Notes: generated by a model not told the origin, from the sequence alone. Numbered from the stretch's first letter, positions 25,503 to 33,382 are shown. The stretch: DNA of 64,000 nucleotides from Sulfurimicrobium sp031426915 (GCA_031426915.1 JASJPB010000013.1:62001-126000); one strand, 5' to 3'. Numbers and translations are program-made.

Positions 25503-25862
25503 TTAATCGCCAAAGGTCACGAGACGATCCGAGCGGATACCGGATTCGACCAATTGCCCTAGACCGGAAATCCTGAATCCGGCAGCCAGATTGTCGTCGA
25601 CAATACCGCGGCGCAACGCAGCCGCCACGCACACCACCAAATCCACGCTATGCTCTTCAGCCAACTTGCTCCAGCGCTGAACAATGTTACGGTCGTCTGC
25701 CGGCGGCTCGGTAAGCTTTGTCGCGTTATTCACGCCATCATGGTAAAAAAACACGCGGTCGATTTCGTGCCCCTTTTCAATCGCTGCCTTGCAAAACTGG
25801 TAGGCAGAGTCAGAAGCCTGATGATTGTAGGGACCTTCATTAATCAATATTCCGAATTTCAT
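25503..25862 (-). CDS. dsrE: DsrE, sulfur-binding subunit of DsrEFH
   Basis: A 119-aa DsrE/TusD protein. The sulfur-accepting cysteine is present at residue 78 (DLVVCVAAALRRGIVD), the same position as in the characterised Allochromatium protein. It donates sulfane sulfur to DsrC. Presence of dsrEFH is the standard mark of sulfur-oxidising rather than sulfate-reducing organisms. An 84-base gap with a hairpin separates it from dsrB. Confidence 0.96.
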   Translation of the reverse strand: MKFGILINEGPYNHQASDSAYQFCKAAIEKGHEIDRVFFYHDGVNNATKLTEPPADDRNIVQRWSKLAEEHSVDLVVCVAAALRRGIVDDNLAAGFRISGLGQLVESGIRSDRLVTFGD

Positions 25863-25904
25863 CCCTGAATATCCTGTATCAATAAATTTTAAAGCAGCGA
25901 TAAA

Positions 25905-25936
25905 CCTGTTTGCAGGCGTTTACGCCCACAAACAGG
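25905..25936 (-). repeat. Intercistronic hairpin between dsrB and dsrE
   Basis: CCTGTTTG (25905-25912) pairs with CAAACAGG (25929-25936); inside, after a symmetric CA/CA mismatch, GGCG pairs with CGCC around a TTTA loop. On the minus strand it is followed by TTTATC. It may stabilise the dsrAB message or weaken read-through into dsrEFHC. Confidence 0.65.
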
Positions 25937-25946
25937 AACGCCCAAA

Positions 25947-27017
25947 TTAGAACCTGATGTGAGTCGAGGCATTCAGGCTGGTGCGAGCACCGCGCCAATC
26001 ATCGATGTGGTACTTGGTGAACGGTAAACCCGTCTTCTCAAAGAAACGTGGCCAGCCTACACGATCGATCCAGTCAGCCATACGTTCCCAAGGCTGAGCA
26101 TCTGCCTTGTACACCGCCAGGATGTTCTTCACCACGGCAGCAACTTCAGGCCAACGCGGCGCATTGTTCGGCAAGCCAGAGACCACCAGTTTGTGGAACG
26201 TGGGCTTGGAACGGGCGTTGGAGTTCTTGCCACCAACCCAGATTGCGATCTTGGAAAATTCCGGATCGTTAATCTGCATCGGTGGGCAGGGCGGGAAGCA
26301 GGCGCCACAGCAAATGCACTTCTTCTCATCAACTTCCAGGGAAGGCTTGCCATTCACCAGAGCAGGGCGAATTGCAGCCACTGGGCAACGGGCTACAACG
26401 GAAGGACGCTCGCACACGTTGGCCACCAGATCGTGGTTGATCTTGGGAGGCTTGGTGTGTTGCACCACGATCGCGATATCTGCCTGACCACCGCAATTGA
26501 TTTCGCAGCAGGAGGTGGAGAGCTTGACGCGGTTAGGCATTTCGCACTTGATGAACTCTTCGTGCAACTCGTCCATCAACGCTTTCACAACGCCAGAAGC
26601 ATCAGTGCCGGGGATGTCGCAATGCAACCAGCCCTGGGTATGCGCGATCATGGACACGGAATTGGCAGTTCCCCCCACTGGGAAGCCATGCTTGTTCAGG
26701 TCAGCAATCAGTGGCTCTACCTTGTCGGCGGAAGTCACACCGAATTCCACGTTGCTGCGCGCGGTGAAGCGCAGGTGCCCGTCGGCATGCTTGTCAGCGA
26801 TATCGCACAACAAACGGATGGTATAGAGATCCATTTGACGAGCGGTACCGCATTTCACTGTCCACAGTTCATCACCGCTTGCTGCACGGTGATACAGAAC
26901 GCCCGGCTTGGGATGGGAATGGAACACCCACTTGCCGTAATTCTTGTTCATCGTCGGGTGCATGTAGGGCGCAGGATCCGGTACGCCGCACTCATCAGGT
27001 GCACGTAATTCAGCCAT
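25947..27017 (-). CDS. dsrB: DsrB, beta subunit of (reverse) dissimilatory sulfite reductase
   Basis: A 356-aa sirohaem enzyme subunit that, with DsrA, oxidises DsrC-bound sulfur to sulfite. The siroheme-[4Fe-4S] ligand region (STSCCEINCGG, then NVCERPSVVARCPV) and the inserted ferredoxin domain (CICCGACFPPCPP) are intact. It lies 46 bases after dsrA. Confidence 0.97.
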   Translation of the reverse strand: MAELRAPDECGVPDPAPYMHPTMNKNYGKWVFHSHPKPGVLYHRAASGDELWTVKCGTARQMDLYTIRLLCDIADKHADGHLRFTARSNVEFGVTSADKVEPLIADLNKHGFPVGGTANSVSMIAHTQGWLHCDIPGTDASGVVKALMDELHEEFIKCEMPNRVKLSTSCCEINCGGQADIAIVVQHTKPPKINHDLVANVCERPSVVARCPVAAIRPALVNGKPSLEVDEKKCICCGACFPPCPPMQINDPEFSKIAIWVGGKNSNARSKPTFHKLVVSGLPNNAPRWPEVAAVVKNILAVYKADAQPWERMADWIDRVGWPRFFEKTGLPFTKYHIDDWRGARTSLNASTHIRF

Positions 27018-27063
27018 TATTTACTCTCCAAAATTAACTAATCAACCCAATACAGTGTGGCAA

Positions 27064-28359
27064 TCAAGCAGCAGACTTGCGCTCGTTCCATTTTGCGGCT
27101 TCTTCATCCCATTCATCCATACGTGCGTACGGATTGGTACGCGGATGCACGATCATGGAGGGGTCAATCTCGATATCCAGACCCTCGAGGAAGTTGACCA
27201 GACCGATACGCTCGATCATCTCGCCGGTACGCTCGTGTTCCAGCGCATTCTCGGCGAAGAAATCAAGGATATTGCGGGACAGATCATTCAGTTTCTCGAA
27301 ATCGTCTTCGCTTTCGAGCTTCATGAACGGAATCACCACAGTCCCCATGGAAGCGCCGATCTTCAGCACGCCCTTGCCACCAACCAGGATGGTCACGCCC
27401 TTGTCCTTACCAGGCAACAAGGCGCCCGGCATCACGTTCAGGCAGTGCATGCAGCGCACGCAGTCATGGTTCTCGATCTGCAATACGTGCTGATCATCCA
27501 CAGCCACAGTGGAAATGCTCTCGCCACCCACGGCATCGGCCTTGTTGCGCAAGGTGATGGCACGGGTCGGGCATTTGCTGATGACGTCGTTGACAAGCTT
27601 GTCCATGCCGTGATTCTTCATGTAATCAAGCGCGACACCCTCATTGACCTGGATGTTGTCGCGCCAGGTACCAATGGTGGCCATATCGGAACGCTGAATG
27701 GCGTTGGTGCAGTCGTTCGGGCAACCCGAGAACTTGAACTTGAATTTGTACGGCAGGGCCGGACGGTGCATGTCGTCAATGTTGTTATTGATCACGGTAC
27801 GCAGCGCCTTGGCTTCGTCGTAGCAGGACATTTCGCAACGCGCAGCACCCACACAGGACATGGAAGTACGCAACGCGGGGCCTGCACCACCAAGGTCAAA
27901 GCCCATCGCATTCATCTCTTCCCAGGCCGGCTGCACGTTGGCAGTCGAACAACCCTGGAACATGATGTCGCCGGACTGGCCGTGGAAGGCGATCAAGCCG
28001 GAACCGTACTTGTCCCAGATATCAGCAAACTTGCGCAGGGTATTGGTGTCGTAGTGCATGCCCGCAGGCGGTTGCAGACGGATGGTATGAAATTCGGCCG
28101 CATCCGGGAACATCGGGTTTTCGTTCGCGTCCTTGAGTTCGGTAAAGCGCGGGATCACACCGCCGCCATAGCCGAACACGCCAACTGTGCCGCCCTTCCA
28201 GAAACCTTTTTTGGTTTTGTAGGACTCTTCCAGTTGCCCCAGCAGGTCAACCATGATGTCTTTCTTCGCTGCTTCGCGCTTCAGACCGGTCACAAAACTA
28301 GGCCACGGACCGCTCTCGAGCTGGTCCAGGTTCGGCGTATCGTGCATTTTTTTAGCCAT
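27064..28359 (-). CDS. dsrA: DsrA, alpha subunit of (reverse) dissimilatory sulfite reductase
   Basis: A 431-aa subunit, first gene of the minus-strand dsr cluster. Siroheme-[4Fe-4S] ligands are in CVGAARCEMSC and SGCPNDC; the ferredoxin motif is DCVRCMHCLNVMP. The N-terminal half has the usual GVFGYGGGVIPRF and HTIRLQPPAG. DsrA2B2 acts in the cytoplasm, here in the oxidative direction as judged from dsrEFH and dsrL. A GGAGA Shine-Dalgarno lies just before the ATG. Confidence 0.97.
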   Translation of the reverse strand: MAKKMHDTPNLDQLESGPWPSFVTGLKREAAKKDIMVDLLGQLEESYKTKKGFWKGGTVGVFGYGGGVIPRFTELKDANENPMFPDAAEFHTIRLQPPAGMHYDTNTLRKFADIWDKYGSGLIAFHGQSGDIMFQGCSTANVQPAWEEMNAMGFDLGGAGPALRTSMSCVGAARCEMSCYDEAKALRTVINNNIDDMHRPALPYKFKFKFSGCPNDCTNAIQRSDMATIGTWRDNIQVNEGVALDYMKNHGMDKLVNDVISKCPTRAITLRNKADAVGGESISTVAVDDQHVLQIENHDCVRCMHCLNVMPGALLPGKDKGVTILVGGKGVLKIGASMGTVVIPFMKLESEDDFEKLNDLSRNILDFFAENALEHERTGEMIERIGLVNFLEGLDIEIDPSMIVHPRTNPYARMDEWDEEAAKWNERKSAA

Positions 28360-28467
28360 AGATGTTCTCCAAAAAAAAAGTTACGTCCGGCGGCGCCAGT
28401 CTGGACCGGCAGCAGCCATCCCTAATTAAGCTCACTACTCAATGTGTCATTCTTGCGTTGGGCATGC

Positions 28468-28534
28468 ACTTGGTCGTAATAATCACCAAGTCACATAGCC
28501 TCCAGCAGTTACCGAAATATTACAACCGTTACAA
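28468..28534. promoter_or_regulatory. Candidate operator region upstream of dsrA
   Basis: The 344-base gap between dsrA and the divergent gene contains ACTTGGT (28468-28474) inverted as ACCAAGT (28485-28491) around 10 bases, and a direct repeat TTACAA at 28520-28525 and 28529-28534 (9-base period). These are candidate regulator sites for the divergent promoters. No binding protein can be named. I found no gene in the rest of this gap. Confidence 0.4.
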
Positions 28535-28669
28535 TTTCCATATCTATCATTCTTCGCGGCTAGCTCCACCCGCAGGTTGGGAGTACGTGCGCTATCCAAA
28601 CGGGGAGCCATGATACTACCCATAAGGGTTATGCCACTTGCAGATTAGGGAGCCGAACCTATCTGTCGT

Positions 28670-28675
28670 TATAAT
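28670..28675 (+). promoter_or_regulatory. Candidate -10 box for the divergent 76-aa/cas6-like operon
   Basis: TATAAT matches the sigma-70 consensus exactly and lies 28 bases before ATG 28704. No good -35 is visible at 16-18 bases upstream (the nearest is TAGGGA), which suggests activator dependence if it is used. Confidence 0.45.
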
Positions 28676-28703
28676 CTGGCCCTCAAAAACCCGAGCGATT
28701 ATT

Positions 28704-28934
28704 ATGGACGAAATTGTTCTTGTAGACAAATTTCCGGCAACCCCTTTCCAGCAGGAAATCGAATTGCAGCAAGTGCGCCATGAAGCCGGTTTCATCACAT
28801 TGCGTCTGCGCATCCGTGAGGGTAAAAGATTTACCATTTTCGAGGTTGACAAGGAAACTGCTCTGCACTGGGGCAACGCATTGCTGAACTGGGCAAAATC
28901 ACAGCAAGAAGGAGCGACAAAATCGGCTGGTTAG
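28704..28934 (+). CDS. Small 76-aa protein divergent from dsrA, unknown
   Basis: Begins MDEIVLVDKFPATPFQQ; an in-frame extension upstream to 28638 would cross the TATAAT box, so ATG 28704 is chosen. The protein looks like a compact alpha/beta fold: strands around LRLRIREGKRFTIFEV and a C-terminal helix rich in Trp (ALHWGNALLNWAKS). It has no Cys. Codon use and clean structure suggest a real gene. Its 3' end overlaps the start of the Cas6-like gene, so the two are probably translationally coupled. Function unknown. Confidence 0.7.
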   Translation: MDEIVLVDKFPATPFQQEIELQQVRHEAGFITLRLRIREGKRFTIFEVDKETALHWGNALLNWAKSQQEGATKSAG

Positions 28935-29560
28935 CATATCACGTTGAATCTCGCGCCATTGACGAAGACCTGATTACTGATATTCAGTTCGATCTCAAGG
29001 GAAGCGAAATACCCGTTGACCACGGGTACGGCCTATACCTCGAAATTGTGCGCCTGCTGCCCTGGTTTGCGGATGAGCCACTGGTCGGCATTCATCCTAT
29101 ACATGGTGCAGGCTTGGGGGAGGGTAAACTGATTCTCAACCGTCGTGCAAAGTTAACGTTGCGCATCCCCACTGCACGTAAGGCTGACTTTGCGGCGCTG
29201 ATCGGCCAGACCATCCGTATCGAAGGACATTCTCTCGAAATCGGGCCATCCAAGACTCGGCCTTTGTCGCGGCATACGCCGCTGTTCGCGCATTGCGTCA
29301 CAACTGGAAGTGAAGACGAAGTTGACTTCGCCAATGATATTATTCGCCTGCTGGATGATTTGGGAATAGATTCCCGCTTCATCTGCGGAATGCGCCAGTC
29401 GATCAAAACGCAGGATGGCAGCGTGAGCGGATTCAGCTTGATGCTGCACGGACTGCCAGTGGAACACTCGCTCCTGGTGCAACAACAGGGATTGGGCAAG
29501 CATCGCAAGATCGGTTGCGGTATATTCATACCTCACAAATCCATTACCGCGCTCACCTGA
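28922..29560 (+). CDS. Cas6/Cmx6-like RAMP protein, orphan, next to the dsr cluster
   Basis: The 212-aa product resembles the MYXAN-subtype Cas6 (Cmx6) CRISPR-RNA endoribonuclease family over its whole length: IPVDHGYGLY (residues 30-39), GIHPIHGA, a middle domain with LTLRIP and GQTIRIEGHSLEIG, GFSLMLHGL, and the C-terminal Gly-rich loop GLGKHRKIGCGIFIP (190-204) typical of RAMP folds. His34/Tyr36 could be catalytic; unproven. The first GTG (29048) would remove conserved N-terminal sequence. AAGGAG (28909-28914) stands 7 bases before ATC 28922, which I take as the start. No CRISPR array or other cas gene is in the window, so its RNA target is open. Confidence 0.75.
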   Translation: MGWLAYHVESRAIDEDLITDIQFDLKGSEIPVDHGYGLYLEIVRLLPWFADEPLVGIHPIHGAGLGEGKLILNRRAKLTLRIPTARKADFAALIGQTIRIEGHSLEIGPSKTRPLSRHTPLFAHCVTTGSEDEVDFANDIIRLLDDLGIDSRFICGMRQSIKTQDGSVSGFSLMLHGLPVEHSLLVQQQGLGKHRKIGCGIFIPHKSITALT

Positions 29561-29603
29561 GCGTATTTTTTTATTAACACCCTTAATTTCATAGGAGAAA
29601 CTC

Positions 29604-29936
29604 ATGGGATACGTCGTAAATGGCACCGAACTGGAAACGGATGATGATGGCTTTCTGCTGGAACCGGATTACAGTGATGAAGTTGTAAACGTTATCGCTG
29701 AAGCCGAAGGCCTCAAACTCACCGATGAACATTTATTGGTGGTCAACTACATGCGCGAAAAATACAAGGAAGAGGGCCAGACTCCCAATTTCCGCAACAT
29801 GTGTAAGGATTTCGACGCGGACCACCCGGGGACAGACTGGAAAAAACACCTCTACACCTTGTTCCCCATGCAGCCCAACCGCCAGTCGGCGAAAGTTGCC
29901 GGCCTGCCCAAGCCCTTCGGCAAAGGCGGCTACTAA
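29604..29936 (+). CDS. DsrC-family paralogue lacking both C-terminal cysteines (RspA type)
   Basis: Same length (110 aa) and fold as DsrC, starting GYVVNGTELETDDDGFLL and ending SAKVAGLPKPFGKGGY. The two redox cysteines are missing: Cys98 of DsrC corresponds to Ala96 here, and the end reads GKGGY in place of GCI. The only Cys is 67 (NMCKDF). It cannot carry sulfur as DsrC does. Cysteine-free members have been called RspA and proposed to be regulatory. An AGGAG Shine-Dalgarno precedes the ATG. It follows the Cas6-like gene by 43 bases. Confidence 0.9.
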   Translation: MGYVVNGTELETDDDGFLLEPDYSDEVVNVIAEAEGLKLTDEHLLVVNYMREKYKEEGQTPNFRNMCKDFDADHPGTDWKKHLYTLFPMQPNRQSAKVAGLPKPFGKGGY

Positions 29937-29997
29937 GTCGGTAAGGGGGTGGCTGTGGGATTATGACCGCCGCCCCCCTTCCCTGACGTCTCACCTC

Positions 29998-30849
29998 ATG
30001 ACTAAATTCACCACTCTCGTTAGCGCCGACCAACTCGCGCAACATATAAATGATCCCGACTGGATCGTTTTCGACTGCCGCTTCACCCTCACCGACACCG
30101 ACTCCGGCCACCGTGCCTACCTTGCGGGCCACATCCCCGGGGCGCGCTACGCACATCTCAACAATGATCTGTCGGCTGAAGTCACAGCAACCAGCGGGCG
30201 CCACCCTTTGCCCAACCCGGATCTTTTGGCGGAAAAACTTGGACTTTGGGGCGCGGATGGAAGCAAGCAAATCGTGGTTTATGATGACAGTTTTGGCGCC
30301 ATGGCAGGGCGTATGTGGTGGCTATTGCGCTGGCTCGGACATGACGCGGTCGCATTGCTCGATGGCGGCATTCAGCGCTGGGTAAGACAAAAACAACCAC
30401 TCACCCCGGATCTGCCAATTATTGTTCCAGCAACATTCAAAGCTCATCCCAACAACGAAATGTGGGTGGACGCCACCTGCATTGAAAAGGCGCTACGCAG
30501 CAACGAATGCCTGCTCATCGACGCTCGCTCGGAAGAACGCTTCAGCGGCGAGCGCGAACCGCTTGACAAGGTTGCCGGACACATTCCCGGCAGCGTGAAT
30601 TACCCTTTTGAAGACAACCTCGACCTGGACAGCACCTTCATGTCCGCGCAAGACCTGCGCGCAGCCTACCTCGAACTGCTTGACGGCGTGGAACCCTCAC
30701 GGGTGGTGCACTTGTGCGGCTCGGGCGTGACCGCGTGCCACAGCCTGATCGCCATGGAACATGCCGGGCTAAAAGGCGCCCGGCTCTACCCGGGCTCGTG
30801 GAGCGAATGGATTACCGACCCCGGCAGACCGGTCGAAACAGGAGAGTAG
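29998..30849 (+). CDS. sseA: Two-domain rhodanese, thiosulfate/3-mercaptopyruvate sulfurtransferase
   Basis: A 283-aa tandem rhodanese. The N-terminal domain is inactive (no Cys; DCRFTLTDTDSGHRAYLAGHIPGA); the C-terminal domain has the active-site loop CGSGVTA, the form found in mercaptopyruvate sulfurtransferases. ATG 29998 is chosen because the upstream frame is only the antecedent gene out of phase. It could feed sulfane sulfur to carriers of the dsr pathway. Symbol given by family resemblance. Confidence 0.88.
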   Translation: MTKFTTLVSADQLAQHINDPDWIVFDCRFTLTDTDSGHRAYLAGHIPGARYAHLNNDLSAEVTATSGRHPLPNPDLLAEKLGLWGADGSKQIVVYDDSFGAMAGRMWWLLRWLGHDAVALLDGGIQRWVRQKQPLTPDLPIIVPATFKAHPNNEMWVDATCIEKALRSNECLLIDARSEERFSGEREPLDKVAGHIPGSVNYPFEDNLDLDSTFMSAQDLRAAYLELLDGVEPSRVVHLCGSGVTACHSLIAMEHAGLKGARLYPGSWSEWITDPGRPVETGE

Positions 30850-30850
30850 T

Positions 30851-31429
30851 GTGGCAATACGCGTCAAGAGCCAGTGGCACAAAACCGGAAACGCCCGCAC
30901 GCCGCAACAGGTGGCAACTGTCATTGCCTCGCTTATCTGGCGCGTGGCCGAAGAAAAAGTTACACATATGCAGCAGGACAACTTCGAGATCAATTCCAAA
31001 CAGCAGGGATTCGCCATGCTGTCTGAGTACTTGGCATTTTTAGTCCAGTACACGGATCGCTTCGTATATGGCCGCGTGGATGAGGAATACCGGGCCGCGC
31101 TGGTCAGCGCCATCGCCAAACGTCTGGCCGAGATTATGGAAGACAACCAGATTCACCACATGGGTCCGACACAAGACAGCTACCAAAACCGTTTCATCAC
31201 CCTGCTTAACCAGCGCTTGCCGGACTACGCCACGTTCGAATATGAAAACGGCGCACCCGGTTACCCGTGCCGACGATTCCTGGGCAGCATGATCCTCGAC
31301 CAGATGCCCAAGCGCGACCACTCGTGGACCATCGATCAAGTGGTGGAAATCGAAGTGCCGAACGCAATCCAGATACTCAAGAAAGGCCTCGACGGCCTGT
31401 TCGCCGAGGGTTCAGGCACGCTCGGCTGA
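30851..31429 (+). CDS. Unknown 192-aa helical protein after the rhodanese gene
   Basis: GTG start 30851, preceded by GGAGAG and one base after the rhodanese stop, so clearly co-transcribed. It is predicted mostly helical: TPQQVATVIASLIWRVAEEKV, then a region with YTDRFVYGRV and YQNRFITLLNQRLPDYATF, ending in a helix near IPNAIQ-like sequence (VPNAIQILKKGL). It has a single Cys in GYPCRRFLG. I do not recognise the family. Its place at the end of the cluster with sulfur genes suggests a related role. Confidence 0.75.
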   Translation: MAIRVKSQWHKTGNARTPQQVATVIASLIWRVAEEKVTHMQQDNFEINSKQQGFAMLSEYLAFLVQYTDRFVYGRVDEEYRAALVSAIAKRLAEIMEDNQIHHMGPTQDSYQNRFITLLNQRLPDYATFEYENGAPGYPCRRFLGSMILDQMPKRDHSWTIDQVVEIEVPNAIQILKKGLDGLFAEGSGTLG

Positions 31430-31443
31430 ATGGCAGCGGCCTC

Positions 31444-31908
31444 CTACCCGCCTTCAATGGCCGAGGTACAATGCGGGCAGCGCGATGCCTTGACGGGGAT
31501 CGCAGAAAGACAGAACGGACATTCCCTGGCATTGGGCTCTGGTGCAGGCTCTTCCTTCTTCAGGCGATTGATATTGCGGATCAGCACAAACACCGCAAAC
31601 GCCACGATAATGAAGCTGATCACGGCATTGACGAACAAGCCGTAATTCATGGTAACCGCTCCGGCCTTTCTGGCGTCAGCCAGGGAAGCATAAGGCGCCG
31701 CCGCAACTGCACCGTCCTTCAGCACCAGGAAAAGATTGGAAAAATCCACATTACCCAGGACCAGCCCAATCGGCGGCATGATGACATCATCCACCAGCGA
31801 TTTGACAATGGCGCCGAATGCGGCGCCAATGATGATACCCACCGCCATATCCACGACGTTGCCGCGCATGGCGAATTCCTTGAACTCCTTCAACATCGCG
31901 TTCCCCAT
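31444..31908 (-). CDS. mscL: Large-conductance mechanosensitive channel MscL with C-terminal zinc ribbon
   Basis: Pressure-release channel of the inner membrane. The N-terminal amphipathic stretch and TM1 (FKEFAMRGNVVDMAVGIIIGAAFG), DDVIMPPIG and TM2 are canonical. The C-terminus carries CPFC (residues 130-133) and CPHC (144-147), a zinc-ribbon-like module absent from E. coli MscL, in place of the usual simple helical bundle end. The alternative start MLKEF is four codons later. It is convergent with the unknown gene before it. Confidence 0.93.
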   Translation of the reverse strand: MGNAMLKEFKEFAMRGNVVDMAVGIIIGAAFGAIVKSLVDDVIMPPIGLVLGNVDFSNLFLVLKDGAVAAAPYASLADARKAGAVTMNYGLFVNAVISFIIVAFAVFVLIRNINRLKKEEPAPEPNARECPFCLSAIPVKASRCPHCTSAIEGG

Positions 31909-32077
31909 TATTCGTTCATCAAGTCTGCATATTCTATCTTGATTTTACCGGCCACCCTACCTTGCAGGCCCACTCAACTCATTAGCCAAAAAGCTCAAAA
32001 CCACCGCATGAAGCAAAAATAATCAATGACATGCACGCAAACCGGGTGGTAATAGATACAATTAGTCCTACCCGCTC

Positions 32078-33382
32078 ATGACTCTGTACAAAGTGCCCAA
32101 TTCCACAAAATCCGAACCGCTCCGAATCACAGTCGACCGCCTGCGGCCCGGCGTTTACGTGCGGCTTGAATTGAAGTGGCTGGACCATCCCTTCTCATTC
32201 AACCGCTTCAAAATTCGCGATCAAAAACAACTCGATACGCTGTTAAGTCTGGGGCTGAAAGAAGTCATTTACGAGCCGGACAAAAGCGATGTCCCTCCCC
32301 TGCCACCGGGCAAGCATGCAAATGTTTCCGAGATAACACCGCCCGTGACGGAAGTGGATCAGGCAGCCCTGACGGAAAAAAAACAACGCATCGAGCGCGT
32401 CAGCAAGAAGCGTGAAGCGATCCAGCGTTGCGAAAAAAAGTATATCGGCGCCGTCGGCGCAGTCAAAAACATCATGCGCAACCTGTTCTCCAAGCCGGAA
32501 GAGTCCGTGCAAGCTGCCGACGCGCTGGTGCATGAAATGGTTAATTCAATGTTGACTGACCGCAATGTTGCGGTACATCTGATGAGCGACAAAATCGCCG
32601 GGGAGGACGTCTATTACCACTCCCTGAACGTTGCGGTACTGGCAATGTTGCTGGGCAGAGAACACGGACTGTCCGCGGAGGAGATTCGCACCTTGGGTAT
32701 GGGCGCGCTATTCCACGACGTGGGCAAGAATCGCATCCCGGATCAGATCCTGCTGAAAACGGAACCGCTCAACCACGCAGAACGCGCGCTCTATCGCCTT
32801 CACTGCCACATGGGAGAAGAAATTGCGCTCCAGTTGCGGCTACCCCCCGAAGCCATCACCATCATCGGTCAACACCATGAAACCATGGATGGAAAAGGAT
32901 ATCCTCATGGACTGCAAGGCGACAGAATTTCGCTCATGACCCGCATCACCACAATCGTCAACGTCTATGACAATTATTGCAACCGCATCAATCCCAATGA
33001 TTCCCTCACGCCCCACGAAGCGCTGGCACACATGTTTGCCCACGAGCGACACCTGTATGACGAAGGACTGCTCGAGCTATTCATCAAGTGTATGGGCGTT
33101 TATCCGCCGGGCAGCATCGTTCAGCTTTCCAACGAAGCCGTGGGCATGGTGGTCTCGGTCAACGCCGACCAGGTTTTACGCCCGAGCGTGCTGGTTTACG
33201 ACCCGACCGTGCCGAAGAAAGAAGCCATCATTTGCGATCTGGAAGACGAGCCGGAGATTAAAATTGTCGAAAGTATCCGCCCCAGCCTGCTACTACGCGA
33301 AATCTACGACTACCTGAGCCCGCGCAAAAGGGCGACCTATTATTTTGACCGCTCCCTTTCCACGGGCAAGCCGAAACATTAG
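32078..33382 (+). CDS. HD-GYP domain cyclic di-GMP phosphodiesterase-like protein
   Basis: A 434-aa cytoplasmic protein: an N-terminal DUF3391 domain (about residues 1-130, RITVDRLRPGVYVRLELKWLDHPF), a coiled-coil linker (KKQRIERVSKKREAIQRCEKK), then an HD-GYP domain with YHSLNVAVLAMLLG, the metal-binding FHDVGKNRIP, HHETMDGKGYP and the GYP motif. All catalytic HD and GYP residues are present, so it likely hydrolyses c-di-GMP. Monocistronic between mscL and the lipoprotein pair. Confidence 0.92.
   Translation: MTLYKVPNSTKSEPLRITVDRLRPGVYVRLELKWLDHPFSFNRFKIRDQKQLDTLLSLGLKEVIYEPDKSDVPPLPPGKHANVSEITPPVTEVDQAALTEKKQRIERVSKKREAIQRCEKKYIGAVGAVKNIMRNLFSKPEESVQAADALVHEMVNSMLTDRNVAVHLMSDKIAGEDVYYHSLNVAVLAMLLGREHGLSAEEIRTLGMGALFHDVGKNRIPDQILLKTEPLNHAERALYRLHCHMGEEIALQLRLPPEAITIIGQHHETMDGKGYPHGLQGDRISLMTRITTIVNVYDNYCNRINPNDSLTPHEALAHMFAHERHLYDEGLLELFIKCMGVYPPGSIVQLSNEAVGMVVSVNADQVLRPSVLVYDPTVPKKEAIICDLEDEPEIKIVESIRPSLLLREIYDYLSPRKRATYYFDRSLSTGKPKH

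Noticed and set aside
27055..28425. 456-codon plus-strand frame opposite dsrA
   Set aside because: A shadow of dsrA in a GC-rich region, with His/Gln/Thr-rich nonsense sequence and no motif.
29048..29560. GTG 29048 as the start of the Cas6-like gene
   Set aside because: It would remove the conserved IPVDHGYGLY block and has no ribosome-binding site; the frame is open and homologous upstream.
28360..29600. A CRISPR array near the Cas6-like gene
   Set aside because: I looked for regularly spaced direct repeats of 25-40 bases here and elsewhere in the window and found none. The repeats seen are short or single pairs.
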